A stretch of DNA of 64,000 nt from Pseudomonas nitroreducens (lineage in GTDB: Bacteria > Pseudomonadota > Gammaproteobacteria > Pseudomonadales > Pseudomonadaceae), in NCBI RefSeq assembly GCF_024170165.1, contig NZ_JALJXP010000013.1, positions 62,001-126,000 of the forward strand. Reading direction: 5' to 3'. The notes below the pieces were generated by a model. That model ran no database searches, was not told the origin of the DNA, and saw only the letters and a program-made list of their open reading frames with translations. Every line of letters begins with the position of its first letter. The first letter of the stretch is position 1. Positions 33,884 through 43,739 of this stretch are shown one piece after another. Made by a program: the position numbers and the translations under genes.

Positions 33884-34877
33884 ATACCCCTGGCTGCTGC
33901 TCCTGTTGCCGCTGCCCTGGCTCGCCTGGCGCTACCTGCCGGCCTACCGCGAGTCGCGCAGCGCCCTGCGGGTGCCGTTCTTCGCCGCCATGAGCCACGC
34001 CGCCGGCCAGGAGCCGGGCCGGGGCGGCGCGGCCGGCGAGCGCTGGCAACTGCCGCTCAACCTGCTGCTGTGGGTGCTGCTACTGCTGGCCTGCGCGCGC
34101 CCGGTGCTGGTGGAAAAACCCATCCAGCGCGTGCAGCCGATCCGCGACCTGATGCTGGCCATCGACATCTCCCAGTCCATGGAAACCAACGACTATCGGG
34201 ACGCCGCGGGCAACCGCGTCGACCGCCTGAGCATCGTCAAGGGCGTGGTGCGTGACTTCATCGGCCAGCGCAAGGAAGACCGCATCGGCCTGATCGTTTT
34301 CGGCACCGGCGCCTTCGCCCAGTCGCCGCCGACCCAGGACCACGCCAGCCTGTTGATGCTGCTGGACGAAGTGGGTATCGGCATGGCCGGGCCCAATACC
34401 GCGCTGGGCGATGCCATCGGCCTGACCATCAAGTTGCTGGAGAAAGCGCCGGAGCAGCAGAAGGTGCTGATCCTGCTCACCGACGGCAACGATACCGGCA
34501 GCGCCATCACGCCCAGTCACGCCGCGGCGCTGGCCCATGAGCGTGGCGTGGTGGTGCACACCATCGGCATCGGCGATCCCGAGGCCAGCGGTGACGCGAA
34601 GGTGGACCTGCGCACGCTGCAGGACATCGCCCGGACCACCGGCGGGCGGTTCTTCCGGGCCGGCGACCGCGAGGCGCTGCAGGCGGTCTACGCGACGCTG
34701 GACCAGATCACTCCGCACCAGGTGAAGACCCTCAGCCACCAGCCCAAGCGCGACCTGTTCTGGATTCCCCTGGGCGCAGCCTTGCTGTTGCTGCTGGTCG
34801 GCCATGTGCTGGCAGCCATCGGCGGGCGGTTGGCGGTGTCTCACAGCACGCCGGCCAGCCAGGAAGCGGAGGGTTGA
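33870..34877 (+). CDS. VWA-domain membrane protein (BatA-like)
   Basis: The protein has 335 residues with two N-terminal TM helices (residues 7-22 and about 60-75), then a VWA domain with an intact MIDAS motif DISQSME (D-x-S-x-S), and a C-terminal TM helix (IPLGAALLLLLVGHVLAAI). The topology is that of BatA-type aerotolerance proteins. It overlaps DUF4381 by 14 bases. Confidence 0.9.
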   Translation: MWQLEYPWLLLLLPLPWLAWRYLPAYRESRSALRVPFFAAMSHAAGQEPGRGGAAGERWQLPLNLLLWVLLLLACARPVLVEKPIQRVQPIRDLMLAIDISQSMETNDYRDAAGNRVDRLSIVKGVVRDFIGQRKEDRIGLIVFGTGAFAQSPPTQDHASLLMLLDEVGIGMAGPNTALGDAIGLTIKLLEKAPEQQKVLILLTDGNDTGSAITPSHAAALAHERGVVVHTIGIGDPEASGDAKVDLRTLQDIARTTGGRFFRAGDREALQAVYATLDQITPHQVKTLSHQPKRDLFWIPLGAALLLLLVGHVLAAIGGRLAVSHSTPASQEAEG

Positions 34878-36451
34878 TGGACATCGATCTCAGTGCCTTC
34901 CATTTCCTGCGCCCCTGGTGGCTGTTGCTGATCGTGCCGGGCGTCCTGCTGCCGCTGCTGTGGAGCCGCCGTCACGACCTGGCGCGGCGCCTGGACGGGA
35001 TCATCGCGCCGCATCTGCTGCAGCACCTGGTGATCACCCCGGTCGACCAGCACCGCGTGCGCCCGGTGCAGTGGCTTGGCGCCGTGCTGGTGCTCGGCGC
35101 CGTCGCCGGCGCGGGGCCCACCTGGGAGCAGGATCGCCCGGCCTTCATGGAAAACCGCGCGCCGCTGATCCTCGCCCTGGACCTGTCGCCGTCCATGGCC
35201 GCCAACGATGTGCCGCCCTCGCGCATCGAGGCGGCCAAGCACAAGCTGCACGACCTCATCGCCCGCCGGCCGGGCAGCCCCACGGCGCTGATCGCCTACG
35301 CCGGCAGCGCGCACCTGGTGCTGCCCGCGACCGAGGATGCGGCGCTGCTCGACAGCTTCCTCCAGGCGCTGGCGCCGGGGCTGATCCAGCGCAGCGGCAA
35401 GGACGCGCTGGGCGCCATCGAACTGGCCAGGCGGCTGCTGGCCGCCGAGCAGTCGCCGGGCACCCTGGTGCTGCTCACCGATGGTGCCGACAAGCAGCAG
35501 TTCGACGCCATCGACAAGGCCCTGCGCGGCAGCGACCTGCAGGTGCTGGTGCTGGCGGTCGGCAGCCAGGATGGTGGCCTGCTTGCCGGGGGCCAGCAGG
35601 ATTCCGCCGGCCGCCCGTTGCTCGCCACCTTCGATACCGAGGGCCTCAAGGGCCTGGCGGACGCCGCGGATGCGCCGCTGGGCAGCCTGACCCTCAACGA
35701 CGATGACCTGGACTGGATCGAGCTGCACGCCCAGCAGCACTTCCAGGCCGCCCAGGGCGACGAGAAGCAGCTGCACTGGAAGGATGCCGGCTACTGGCTC
35801 TGCTGGCCCTTGCTGCTGCTCGTGCTGCTGAGCGTGCGCAAAGGCTGGAAGGTGCACTGGCTGAGCGCCTTGCTGCTCGCCGCCAGCCTGGGCGGCATGC
35901 CACAGCCCGCACGCGCCGGAGCGCTCGCCGATGCCTTCTTCACCGCCGACCAGCAGGGGCGCTGGGCGTTCGAACACGAACATTACCCGCAGGCCGCCGA
36001 GCACTTCCGCGACCCGTTCTGGAAGGGCGTGGCCGCCTATCACGCGGCCGACTACCCGCTGGCCCTGGCCAGCTTCGCCCGCCTGGATTCGGCGCAGGCC
36101 TATTTCTATCTGGGCAACACCTACGTGCGCCTGTCGAAGTTCGATCAGGCCATCGGCGCCTATCAACAGGCGCTGAAGCGCCAGGCCGATTTCCCCCAGG
36201 CTACCGCCAACCTGGCGCTGGCCGAGGCGCTGGAGAAGGACCGCGAGGCGCAGGAGAAGGCCGGCCCGCCCGAAGAGAAGCCCGACCAGGAAGTCTTCGA
36301 CAACACCGCCGGCAAGGGCAAGGACGTGCAGCGCAAGGCCGGCGAGGCCGAGTCCGACGACCAGTGGCTGAACAACCTGAGCACATCGCCGGCGCAGTTC
36401 CTGCGCCGCAAGTTCAGCCTGCAGGATGCCGCGGCGGGGGCCGGATCATGA
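34877..36451 (+). CDS. VWA + TPR membrane protein (BatB-BatC fusion)
   Basis: The protein has 524 residues: TM helices at the N terminus, a VWA domain with MIDAS DLSPSMAAND, two TM helices near residues 305-345, then TPR repeats (AYFYLGNTYVRLSKFDQAIGAYQQALKRQ) and a charged low-complexity tail. It joins in one chain what Bacteroides encodes as BatB and BatC. TGATG overlap with the upstream stop fixes the start at 34877; a TTG at 34874 is the alternative. Confidence 0.9.
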   Translation: MDIDLSAFHFLRPWWLLLIVPGVLLPLLWSRRHDLARRLDGIIAPHLLQHLVITPVDQHRVRPVQWLGAVLVLGAVAGAGPTWEQDRPAFMENRAPLILALDLSPSMAANDVPPSRIEAAKHKLHDLIARRPGSPTALIAYAGSAHLVLPATEDAALLDSFLQALAPGLIQRSGKDALGAIELARRLLAAEQSPGTLVLLTDGADKQQFDAIDKALRGSDLQVLVLAVGSQDGGLLAGGQQDSAGRPLLATFDTEGLKGLADAADAPLGSLTLNDDDLDWIELHAQQHFQAAQGDEKQLHWKDAGYWLCWPLLLLVLLSVRKGWKVHWLSALLLAASLGGMPQPARAGALADAFFTADQQGRWAFEHEHYPQAAEHFRDPFWKGVAAYHAADYPLALASFARLDSAQAYFYLGNTYVRLSKFDQAIGAYQQALKRQADFPQATANLALAEALEKDREAQEKAGPPEEKPDQEVFDNTAGKGKDVQRKAGEAESDDQWLNNLSTSPAQFLRRKFSLQDAAAGAGS

Positions 36452-37770
36452 AGCGCTTACTGGCCATCCTGTTGCTGTGCCTGCCGTTGCTCGGGCTGGC
36501 GGCCGAGCCCGAAGTGAAGGTGCGTGCCGAGCTGCAGCCGGCGGGGTCGGTGATGGTCGGCGGTACGCTCAGCCTGCAGATCGATCTGCTGGTGGATACC
36601 TGGTTCAGCCAGCCGCCACAATTGCCGCCACTGCAACTGGCAGGGGCGGTGGTCTCCGAACCTTCCAGCGAGGCCACCCATCTCAACGAGACGATCGACG
36701 GCAAGCCGTTCTTCGGCCTGCGCTTCCGTTACCGGATCACCCCGCAAGCGGCGCGCGAATTCGACATCCCGGCGCTGGATATCCAGGTGCAGCCGGGGCA
36801 GGCCAGCGGCCCGGTGCAGGTGCGCAGCCCGGCGCTGCACTTCAGCGCCAGCCAGCCCGCCGGTGCCAGCGCAGAAGCCGGACAGCGCCTGGTGGCCAGC
36901 GCGGTGACCGTCAGCCAGGAACTCAAGGCCTCCCACGAGCCGCTGCGGGTGGGGGACAGCTTGACGCGCACGCTGCACGTCCGTGCGGAAGACGCGCAGG
37001 CCATGCTGATTCCCGCGCCGGACTTCGCCGAGGTGGACGGCCTGCGCCGTTACCTGCAGACCCCGACCGTGCAGCCGTTGAGCGATGGCCGTGGCGGCGT
37101 GCTGGGCGGCGAGCGGGTGGATGCGGTGACCTATGTGGTCAACCAGCCCGGCGACTTCCGGCTGCCGGCCATCGAGTTGCACTGGTGGGCGGCGGACAGC
37201 GGCGAGCAGCGCTCGGTGTCGGTGCCGGAGCTGAAGCTGTCGGCCCAGGCGGCTGCGGTCTACCAGGCACCATTTTCCATCAGCGAGGATCTGCGCGCGC
37301 TCGGCCGCAAGGCGCAGGTGCGCATCGCCGGCCACTGGCTGGTCCTGCTCGCTGCGCTGCTGGTGCTGGCAGGCGTTGGCTACGCTGTTCGGCTCTGGGG
37401 CGGCGCTATCAGCGCGGCGGCGAAAGGCGCTTTCCAGCGTCGTCGCCAGCAGTGGCTCGATTCGCCGAACTATGCCTGGCGCCAGGTGCGCCATGAGCTC
37501 GCAGGCGACCCGCCGCAGCTGGGGGCGCTCTATCTCTGGCTTCGCCGGACCAACGGCTGTCGTGAAATGAGTGCAGCGGTTCCCGAACAGAGCGTCAAAG
37601 TCGCCAATCCTTTGCTAGCTTTTCTCAGGGGCCGTTACGGCCGCCCAGGTACGCAGTCGGGTTCGGGGCTTGAGCCGCTGATCCAGGCGCTGCCGGATAT
37701 CCGCCGGGAAGTGGTGCAGGGCGAGCCAGCGAGCTTGCCGGCCCACGCTCTCAAACCTTTGAATCCGTGA
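36448..37770 (+). CDS. BatD-like protein
   Basis: The protein has 440 residues with a signal peptide (LLAILLLCLPLLGLAAEP) and an N-terminal immunoglobulin-like region (GGTLSLQIDLLVDTWF, GLRFRYRITPQAAREFDIP). A single TM helix lies near residue 300 (LVLLAALLVLAGVGYAV), with a cytoplasmic tail. The arrangement is that of BatD. It ends the MoxR/Bat set and is 13 bases before the HAD phosphatase gene, so transcription probably continues. Confidence 0.87.
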   Translation: MKRLLAILLLCLPLLGLAAEPEVKVRAELQPAGSVMVGGTLSLQIDLLVDTWFSQPPQLPPLQLAGAVVSEPSSEATHLNETIDGKPFFGLRFRYRITPQAAREFDIPALDIQVQPGQASGPVQVRSPALHFSASQPAGASAEAGQRLVASAVTVSQELKASHEPLRVGDSLTRTLHVRAEDAQAMLIPAPDFAEVDGLRRYLQTPTVQPLSDGRGGVLGGERVDAVTYVVNQPGDFRLPAIELHWWAADSGEQRSVSVPELKLSAQAAAVYQAPFSISEDLRALGRKAQVRIAGHWLVLLAALLVLAGVGYAVRLWGGAISAAAKGAFQRRRQQWLDSPNYAWRQVRHELAGDPPQLGALYLWLRRTNGCREMSAAVPEQSVKVANPLLAFLRGRYGRPGTQSGSGLEPLIQALPDIRREVVQGEPASLPAHALKPLNP

Positions 37771-37783
37771 TCCAGGGACGCGC

Positions 37784-38782
37784 ATGCATTCGAACCCCGC
37801 TCAACCGATAGCCCGCTGGATGCTCCTGCTGCTGCTCGGCCTGCCATTCCTGGCGCAGGCCGCCGAGCCACTGCCATCCTGGAACGACGGACCCTCGCGG
37901 CAGGCGATCATCGCCTTCGTCGGGGCGGTGACCCAGGAGGGCGGCAAGGACTTCGTGCCGCCGGCCGAACGCATCGCGGTGTTCGACAACGACGGCACGC
38001 TGTGGAGCGAACAGCCGATGTACTTCCAGGTGCTCTTCGCCCTCGACGAGGTCAAGCGGCAGGCGCCGCAGCACCCGCGCTGGAAGGAAGTGCAGCCGTT
38101 CAAGGCGGTGCTCGAAGGCGACCACAAGGCCCTGGCCGACAGTGGCATGCCGGGCATCCTGCAGATAGTCGCCGCGACCCATGCCGGGGTGAGCACCGAC
38201 GAGTTCATCGCCAATGCCCGCCGCTGGCTGGCCAGCGCCCGGCATCCGCGCAGCCACAAGCCCTACACCGAGATGGTCTTCCAGCCGATGCTGGAGCTGC
38301 TGGGCTACCTGCGCGCCAACGGCTTCAAGACCTACATCGTCTCTGGCGGCGAAGTGGCGTTCATGCGCGCCTTCGCCGAAGAGGTCTACGGCATTCCGCC
38401 CGAGCAGGTGATCGGCACCACCCTGGGCAGCCGCTTCGAGGACCGCGACGGCAAGCTGTCGATCCAGCGCCTGCCGCAGCTGGTACATAACGACGATGGC
38501 CCGGGCAAGCCGGAGAGCATCGACAGCATCATCGGCCGGCGGCCGATCCTGGCCTTCGGCAACTCCGACGGCGACCTGCAGATGCTGCAATGGACCACCG
38601 CTGGCAAAGGCCTGCGTTTCGCCGGACTGGTGCACCACACCGACGAGAAGCGCGAATGGGCCTACGACCGGCAGAGCAAGGTCGGGCGCCTGGACAAGGC
38701 GCTCGACATGGCGAAGAGCAAGGAATGGGTGGTAGTGGACATGGCAAGGGAGTGGAAGCGGATCTATCCGTTCGATCAATAG
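37784..38782 (+). CDS. Exported HAD-family phosphatase
   Basis: This 332-residue protein has a signal peptide (LLLLLGLPFLAQAA, cleavage near residue 27) and HAD motif I FDNDGTL (Asp68, Asp70). Motif II is the Ser/Thr strand TYIVSGG, and motif IV is LAFGNSDGD. It is predicted to be a periplasmic phosphatase of the SerB-like subgroup. It follows the Bat genes at 13 bases and precedes the sulfatase by 111. Confidence 0.87.
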   Translation: MHSNPAQPIARWMLLLLLGLPFLAQAAEPLPSWNDGPSRQAIIAFVGAVTQEGGKDFVPPAERIAVFDNDGTLWSEQPMYFQVLFALDEVKRQAPQHPRWKEVQPFKAVLEGDHKALADSGMPGILQIVAATHAGVSTDEFIANARRWLASARHPRSHKPYTEMVFQPMLELLGYLRANGFKTYIVSGGEVAFMRAFAEEVYGIPPEQVIGTTLGSRFEDRDGKLSIQRLPQLVHNDDGPGKPESIDSIIGRRPILAFGNSDGDLQMLQWTTAGKGLRFAGLVHHTDEKREWAYDRQSKVGRLDKALDMAKSKEWVVVDMAREWKRIYPFDQ

Positions 38783-38893
38783 CAAGCCAACAAGCAAAAC
38801 CGCAGGGACACGGGGATTTCCAGCCAGGCAGTCGGCATCTCCAGTGAACGCAGTCGTGGCAAAACGACCAGTAACTGGAATGGAGAAACACCA

Positions 38894-40468
38894 ATGAAGC
38901 GCACGGGAAGATGGATATCGCGGTTCGCCCTGGCGGCGACGGCGATAATGGGGTGCTCAATCGCCAGCGCGGCGGACAAGCCGAACATCCTGGTGATATT
39001 CGGTGACGATATCGGTCAGACCAACATCAGCGCCTATGCCTTCGGCGTGGTCGGCTACACGACGCCGAACATCGACCGCATCGCCAAGGAAGGCATGATG
39101 TTCACCGACTACTACGCGGAGAACAGCTGCACCGCCGGCCGCTCGACCTTCATCACCGGCCAGTCGATCCTGCGTACCGGTCTGTCGAAGGTGGGCATGC
39201 CGGGTGTGCCGGTGGGCCTGCAGGACCGTGACGTGACCATTGCCCAGGCGCTGAAGGCGCATGGCTATGCCACCGGGCAGTTTGGCAAGAACCACCTGGG
39301 CGACAAGGACGAATATCTGCCGACCAAGCACGGCTTCGACGAGTTCTTCGGCAACCTGTATCACCTCAACGCCGAGGAAGAGCCCGAGCGTCCGTACTGG
39401 CCCAAGGATGACGAAGCCTTCGTCAAGGCCGCTTCTCCCCGTGGTGTGCTGAAGGCTACCGCCGACGGCAAGATCGAGGACACCGGTGCGCTGAACAGCA
39501 AGCGCATGGAGACCATCGACGACGAAACCACCCAGGCCGCGATCAACTTCATGGACAAGCAGGTGAAGGCGGACAAGCCGTTCTTCGTCTGGATGAACAC
39601 CACGCGCATGCACGCCTTCACCCACGTGCGCGAGTCCATGCAGGGGCAGAGCGGTATGCCGGGCAACGAGTACGCCGACGGCATGCTCGAGCACGACGGC
39701 GACGTCGGCAAGCTGCTCAAGGCAGTGGACGACCTGAAGATCGCCGACAACACCATCGTCGTCTACACCACCGACAACGGCCCGAACCAGTGGTCCTGGC
39801 CGGATGCCGCCACCACCCCGTTCCGCAACGAGAAGAACTCCAACTGGGAGGGCGCCTACCGGGTGCCGGCGATGATCCGCTGGCCGAATCACATCAAGCC
39901 GGGCAGCGTTTCCACGCAGATGTTCTCCGGGCTGGACTGGTTCCCGACCCTGCTGGCCGCCATTGGCGATACCGACATCAAGGAGCGCCTGCTCAAGGGT
40001 GCCGATGTGGGTGGCAAGAACTTCAAGGTGCACCTGGACGGCTACAACCAGCTGGACTACCTGACTGGCAAGACCGACAAGGGCGCGCGCCGCGAGTTCT
40101 ACTACTTCAACGACGAGGCCGAGCTGGTGGGCATGCGTTTCGACAACTGGAAGATCGTCTGGTGCGAACAACGCGCACCGGGTGGCCTGCAAGTCTGGAG
40201 CGAGCCCTTCACCTGCCTGCGGGTACCCAAGCTGTTCAACCTGCGCATGGACCCCTACGAGCGGGCTGACGTGGTCTCCGACCAGTACTACGACTGGCTG
40301 ACCAAGAACGACTACCTGCTGTTCCAGGGTACTCGCAAGGCGGCAGCCTTCCTGCAGACCTTCGTGGACTATCCGCCGAGCCAACGCCCGGCCAGCTTCA
40401 GCATCGACCAGATCCGCAGGGATGTTGATGCGAAGATCGAAGCGAAGATGAAGCAGGGCGCCAAGTAG
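38894..40468 (+). CDS. Exported arylsulfatase (Cys-type)
   Basis: This 524-residue sulfatase has a signal peptide cut near residue 27 (SIASAADKP). The metal-binding Asp pair is Asp38-Asp39 (FGDDIG), and the sulfatase signature CTAGRSTFITGQS has Cys79, the residue converted to formylglycine. Having Cys rather than Ser implies maturation by an FGE-type enzyme, not encoded in this window. It could release sulfate or desulfate a substrate in the periplasm. Location after the MoxR/Bat and HAD genes suggests one envelope module. Confidence 0.92.
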   Translation: MKRTGRWISRFALAATAIMGCSIASAADKPNILVIFGDDIGQTNISAYAFGVVGYTTPNIDRIAKEGMMFTDYYAENSCTAGRSTFITGQSILRTGLSKVGMPGVPVGLQDRDVTIAQALKAHGYATGQFGKNHLGDKDEYLPTKHGFDEFFGNLYHLNAEEEPERPYWPKDDEAFVKAASPRGVLKATADGKIEDTGALNSKRMETIDDETTQAAINFMDKQVKADKPFFVWMNTTRMHAFTHVRESMQGQSGMPGNEYADGMLEHDGDVGKLLKAVDDLKIADNTIVVYTTDNGPNQWSWPDAATTPFRNEKNSNWEGAYRVPAMIRWPNHIKPGSVSTQMFSGLDWFPTLLAAIGDTDIKERLLKGADVGGKNFKVHLDGYNQLDYLTGKTDKGARREFYYFNDEAELVGMRFDNWKIVWCEQRAPGGLQVWSEPFTCLRVPKLFNLRMDPYERADVVSDQYYDWLTKNDYLLFQGTRKAAAFLQTFVDYPPSQRPASFSIDQIRRDVDAKIEAKMKQGAK

Positions 40469-40510
40469 TGATCGCCAGCCGGAGCGCCCGCTTGCGGGTG
40501 CTCCTCCCGT

Positions 40511-40545
40511 CCCCCGCGACAGCCTGGCTGTCGCGGGGGCTTTAC
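40511..40545 (+). terminator. Rho-independent terminator after the sulfatase
   Basis: CCCCCGCGACAG-cctgg-CTGTCGCGGGGG is a perfect 12-base-pair stem followed by CTTTA, 43 bases after the sulfatase stop. It separates the sulfatase from the next gene. Confidence 0.8.
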
Positions 40546-40565
40546 TGTCAGACAAGGTTGATTCG

Positions 40566-43103
40566 ATGCCTCCAGCGGTCAGCTCGTCCCCGATGAACTC
40601 CCGTCGCGCCACGTCGACGCAGCATCGTTCGCAACCTGGGCTCGCGGCCTGGGTGCCGGCACTGCTGCTGTTCGCTTCGGGCGGAGCGGCGCTGGTGTTC
40701 CAGGTCTTGTGGGTCAAGCAGCTGTCCCTGGTGGTGGGGGTGGAGGTGTATGCCGTCACCACCGCAATCAGTGCCTTCTTTGCCGGCCTGGCCCTGGGCG
40801 GCCTGGCCTTCGGCCGACTCGCGGACCGTCTGGAACGGCCCCTGCGCCTGTATGCCGGTCTGGAATTCCTGGTGGCGCTGCTGGGCGTCGCCGCTACTCT
40901 CGCGCTGGCCAACGCCGCCAGCGCTTTCGCGTTTCTCGAGGAAGCTGTCGGGGCCCTGGCCTGGGGGCTGCCGTTCGTACTGGTCGGCGTACCGGCGTTC
41001 TTCATGGGCGGCACGCTGCCGGTGCTGGTGCGCGCGCTGGAGCCCGCCGAAGGGCAGATGGGCCGCGCCGGTGGTGGCCTGTATGCGGCCAACACCGCCG
41101 GCGCCATCGCCGGCACGCTACTGGCGGCTTTCGTGCTGCTGCCCTGGCTGGGCGTCCTGGCCAGTGCCTGCGCGGCTGCCGTGTTCAACCTGTTCGCTGC
41201 TGGCGGCGCGTTGCTGATTCGCCAGCAGGCGGCACGGACCCAGGCGCAGGATGCACCGGCAGCCGGCCCGCGCAGCCGTGCGGCGCGCCTGGCCATAGCG
41301 CTGTACTGCGTCGCCGGTGGCGTGGCGCTGGGCTACGAGGTGGTCTGGACGCAGTCCATCGTCCAGTTCATGAGCACCCGCACCTTCGCCTTCGCCGTGG
41401 TGCTGGCCACCTACCTCTGCGGCCTGGTGCTGGGCAGCGCCCTGTACGCCCGCCGCGCCGACCGCATCCGCGATCCCTGGGGCCTGTTCGGCCTGCTCAT
41501 CGCCGCCGCCGGGCTGCTGGCGATCCTGCAGATCGCCGGCCTGGGCGACTGGCTGTTCGGCCTGCAGACCCGCGCCGAATGGCTGGTCATGCAGGCCGGT
41601 GGCAGCGAGCTGGCGGGCATGTGCGCGCGCTTCGCGGTAGCGGCGCTGTGCGTGGTGTTCCTGCCGACGACCCTGCTGGGCGCGGCGTTCCCCATTGCCC
41701 TGCGCCTGTCGGTGGATCGCGACCACGTTGGCCGCGATGTCGGCGTGGTGGTGGCGCTCAATACCCTGGGCGGCATCGTCGGCGTGATGCTGACCGGCTT
41801 CGTGCTCGTCCCCGGCCTGGGACTGGTGCGCACCCTGGCCGTGCTCGGCGCGCTGGCTGCCGTCATCGGCCTGCTGGCCGTCTGGCGCGGCGAGGGCGTG
41901 AGCAGGAAGCTGCGCCTGGGCGTTGCCGGCGTGGCGGTACTGGCAGTGGGCATAGGCGCCACGACGCCGCCGCAGCTGCTGGCCGAGCTGATGCCCGGCG
42001 CGCGCAACGGGCGCATCGGCTACTACGCCGAAGGCCGCGGCGGCACCGTCGCGGTGGTGGAGCAGGGGCGTGGCGACAACCGCTTCAACCGCCTCTATAT
42101 CCAGGGCGTGTCCAACACCGGCGATGCCATGCCCTCGCTGCGCTACATGCGCCTGCAGGCGTTGCTGCCGCTGCTGATTCACAATGGCGAGCCGCGCTCG
42201 GCGCTGGTGATCGGCTTCGGCACCGGCATCACTGCCGGCGCCATGCTGCGCTACCGCGACCTGCAGCATCCGGTGGTGGCCGAATTGCTGCCCGAAGTGC
42301 TGGCCGCCGCGCCGAACTTCAAGGGCAACTTCGACGCCATCCACGATCCGCGCCTGGACATCCGCCTGCGCGATGGTCGCCGCGAGCTGCTGCGCAGCGC
42401 CGAGCGCTACGACATGATCACCCTGGAACCGCCGCCGCCTTCGGCCGCCGGGGTGGTCAACCTGTATTCCCGCGACTTCTACCAGCTGGCCGCCGCGCGC
42501 CTGGAGGAGGGCGGGGTGGTCGCCCAGTGGCTGCCTCTGCCGACGCAGAACGACGAGGAAAGCCGCTCGCTGGTGCGCAGCTTCATCGACGTCTTCCCCT
42601 ACGCGACGCTGTGGACCACCGAGTTCCACGAGATGCTGCTGGTGGGTTCGCTGCAGCCGCTGCACCTGGACGTGACGACCATCCGCCAGCGCTTCGAACA
42701 GCCGGAAGTCGCCGCTGCACTGGGGGAGGTCGGGGTCGACTCGGTCGAAGCGCTGCTGGCCACCTGGGTCACCGACCGCGCCGGGCTGGAACGATACGCC
42801 GGCGACGCGCTGCCGGTGACCGACGATCACCCGCGCATCGAGTACGCGCCGTGGGTACGTCCGAAGGAGATCGCCCGGGTGCTGCCAACACTGCTTGCGT
42901 TGCGCACCGCGCCGCCGCTGGAAAATGCCTTGCCGTCGGTGCAGGCCTCGGTCAACGACAACTGGCTGCGGCTGCGGCGCTTCTACGACCTGAGCCTGAG
43001 TGCCTACCGCGGCGACCGCAAGAGCTGGGCGCAGGATGCCCGGCAGGTGGCCCTGGATGATGGCGACAACCCCTATTACCGCTGGTTCCTGGGGGCGCCT
43101 TGA
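40566..43103 (+). CDS. Fused MFS-like membrane / spermidine synthase-like protein
   Basis: The protein has 845 residues. The N-terminal ~450 residues contain about 12-14 hydrophobic helices with GLALGGLAFGRLADRLERP, an MFS-like loop. The C-terminal part is a spermidine-synthase-type Rossmann domain with ALVIGFGTGITAGAML, DIRLRDGRRELL and YDMITLEPPPPSAAGVVNLYS. In true polyamine synthases the last block is an Asp-containing active site; here it reads LEPP, so aminopropyl transfer is doubtful. Such fusions are widespread and unassigned. It starts 20 bases after the terminator. Confidence 0.82.
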   Translation: MPPAVSSSPMNSRRATSTQHRSQPGLAAWVPALLLFASGGAALVFQVLWVKQLSLVVGVEVYAVTTAISAFFAGLALGGLAFGRLADRLERPLRLYAGLEFLVALLGVAATLALANAASAFAFLEEAVGALAWGLPFVLVGVPAFFMGGTLPVLVRALEPAEGQMGRAGGGLYAANTAGAIAGTLLAAFVLLPWLGVLASACAAAVFNLFAAGGALLIRQQAARTQAQDAPAAGPRSRAARLAIALYCVAGGVALGYEVVWTQSIVQFMSTRTFAFAVVLATYLCGLVLGSALYARRADRIRDPWGLFGLLIAAAGLLAILQIAGLGDWLFGLQTRAEWLVMQAGGSELAGMCARFAVAALCVVFLPTTLLGAAFPIALRLSVDRDHVGRDVGVVVALNTLGGIVGVMLTGFVLVPGLGLVRTLAVLGALAAVIGLLAVWRGEGVSRKLRLGVAGVAVLAVGIGATTPPQLLAELMPGARNGRIGYYAEGRGGTVAVVEQGRGDNRFNRLYIQGVSNTGDAMPSLRYMRLQALLPLLIHNGEPRSALVIGFGTGITAGAMLRYRDLQHPVVAELLPEVLAAAPNFKGNFDAIHDPRLDIRLRDGRRELLRSAERYDMITLEPPPPSAAGVVNLYSRDFYQLAAARLEEGGVVAQWLPLPTQNDEESRSLVRSFIDVFPYATLWTTEFHEMLLVGSLQPLHLDVTTIRQRFEQPEVAAALGEVGVDSVEALLATWVTDRAGLERYAGDALPVTDDHPRIEYAPWVRPKEIARVLPTLLALRTAPPLENALPSVQASVNDNWLRLRRFYDLSLSAYRGDRKSWAQDARQVALDDGDNPYYRWFLGAP

Positions 43104-43108
43104 GCGTC

Positions 43109-43141
43109 CGCCGGTAGCAGGTAAAGGACCTGCCACCGGCG
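43109..43141. terminator. Terminator hairpin between convergent genes
   Basis: CGCCGGTaGCAGGT / ACCTGCcACCGGCG is a 13-pair stem with one internal mismatch and a 5-base loop, between the synthase-like gene (+) and the small membrane protein (-). Confidence 0.65.
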
Positions 43142-43148
43142 CTGGTCA

Positions 43149-43679
43149 TCACTGCGGCGGGTGGTCGTCTGCGGGGCGGGGTGGCAAGGGGCCCAGGAAC
43201 ATTTTCCTGAGTCGCTCATGGCCGATCACCCGTGCCAGCTCCGAGATGACGCAGTACATGAAGATCAGCGTGACCAGCAGTATCTGCACTGCCCAGAAGC
43301 GCGGCCAGTTCATCGACGTCCACAGCATGGAGTTGGCGTCCAGCAGGCTGGGCGCTTCCTTCCAGTACTCGTAGAGCCGCTCCAGGTAGTGCACGAACAG
43401 GGCGACCAGGGCGTACATCACGGTCTTCCAGGTCACGTTCCAGATCAGCGGCTTCTCGGGAAAGCGATTGATGAAGGGCAGCATGTCGGCCACCAGTACC
43501 GACTTGCCGAGCACCAGGGAGGCGATCAGTACCGAGGCCGTCACGGGCAGCGGAACCCCGCTGCCCTTGATCATCAGCGCGCGGATGGCGGCGACGATGT
43601 GCAGGATGACGAAGAAGAAGATGGTCGGCGGCAGCGCCTTGATGAACTCGTGCTTGGCCTTCTGCAATATCGATGTCAT
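43149..43679 (-). CDS. Small integral membrane protein, unknown
   Basis: The protein has 176 residues with about four TM helices (FFFVILHIVAAIRALMI; VTASVLIASLVLG; VMYALVALFVHYL; AVQILLVTLIFMYCVIS). The pattern is recognisable as a conserved family of uncharacterised bacterial membrane proteins; no catalytic or binding motif is seen. It lies downstream of the tsdBA pair on the same strand, 60 bases away, so it might be co-transcribed. Confidence 0.7.
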   Translation of the reverse strand: MTSILQKAKHEFIKALPPTIFFFVILHIVAAIRALMIKGSGVPLPVTASVLIASLVLGKSVLVADMLPFINRFPEKPLIWNVTWKTVMYALVALFVHYLERLYEYWKEAPSLLDANSMLWTSMNWPRFWAVQILLVTLIFMYCVISELARVIGHERLRKMFLGPLPPRPADDHPPQ

Positions 43680-43739
43680 GGGGTCCCCCTTCTGGTTGTC
43701 GGTTGCTCGGACGGGTGGGCGCTGGCAGAGCCAGCCGGC

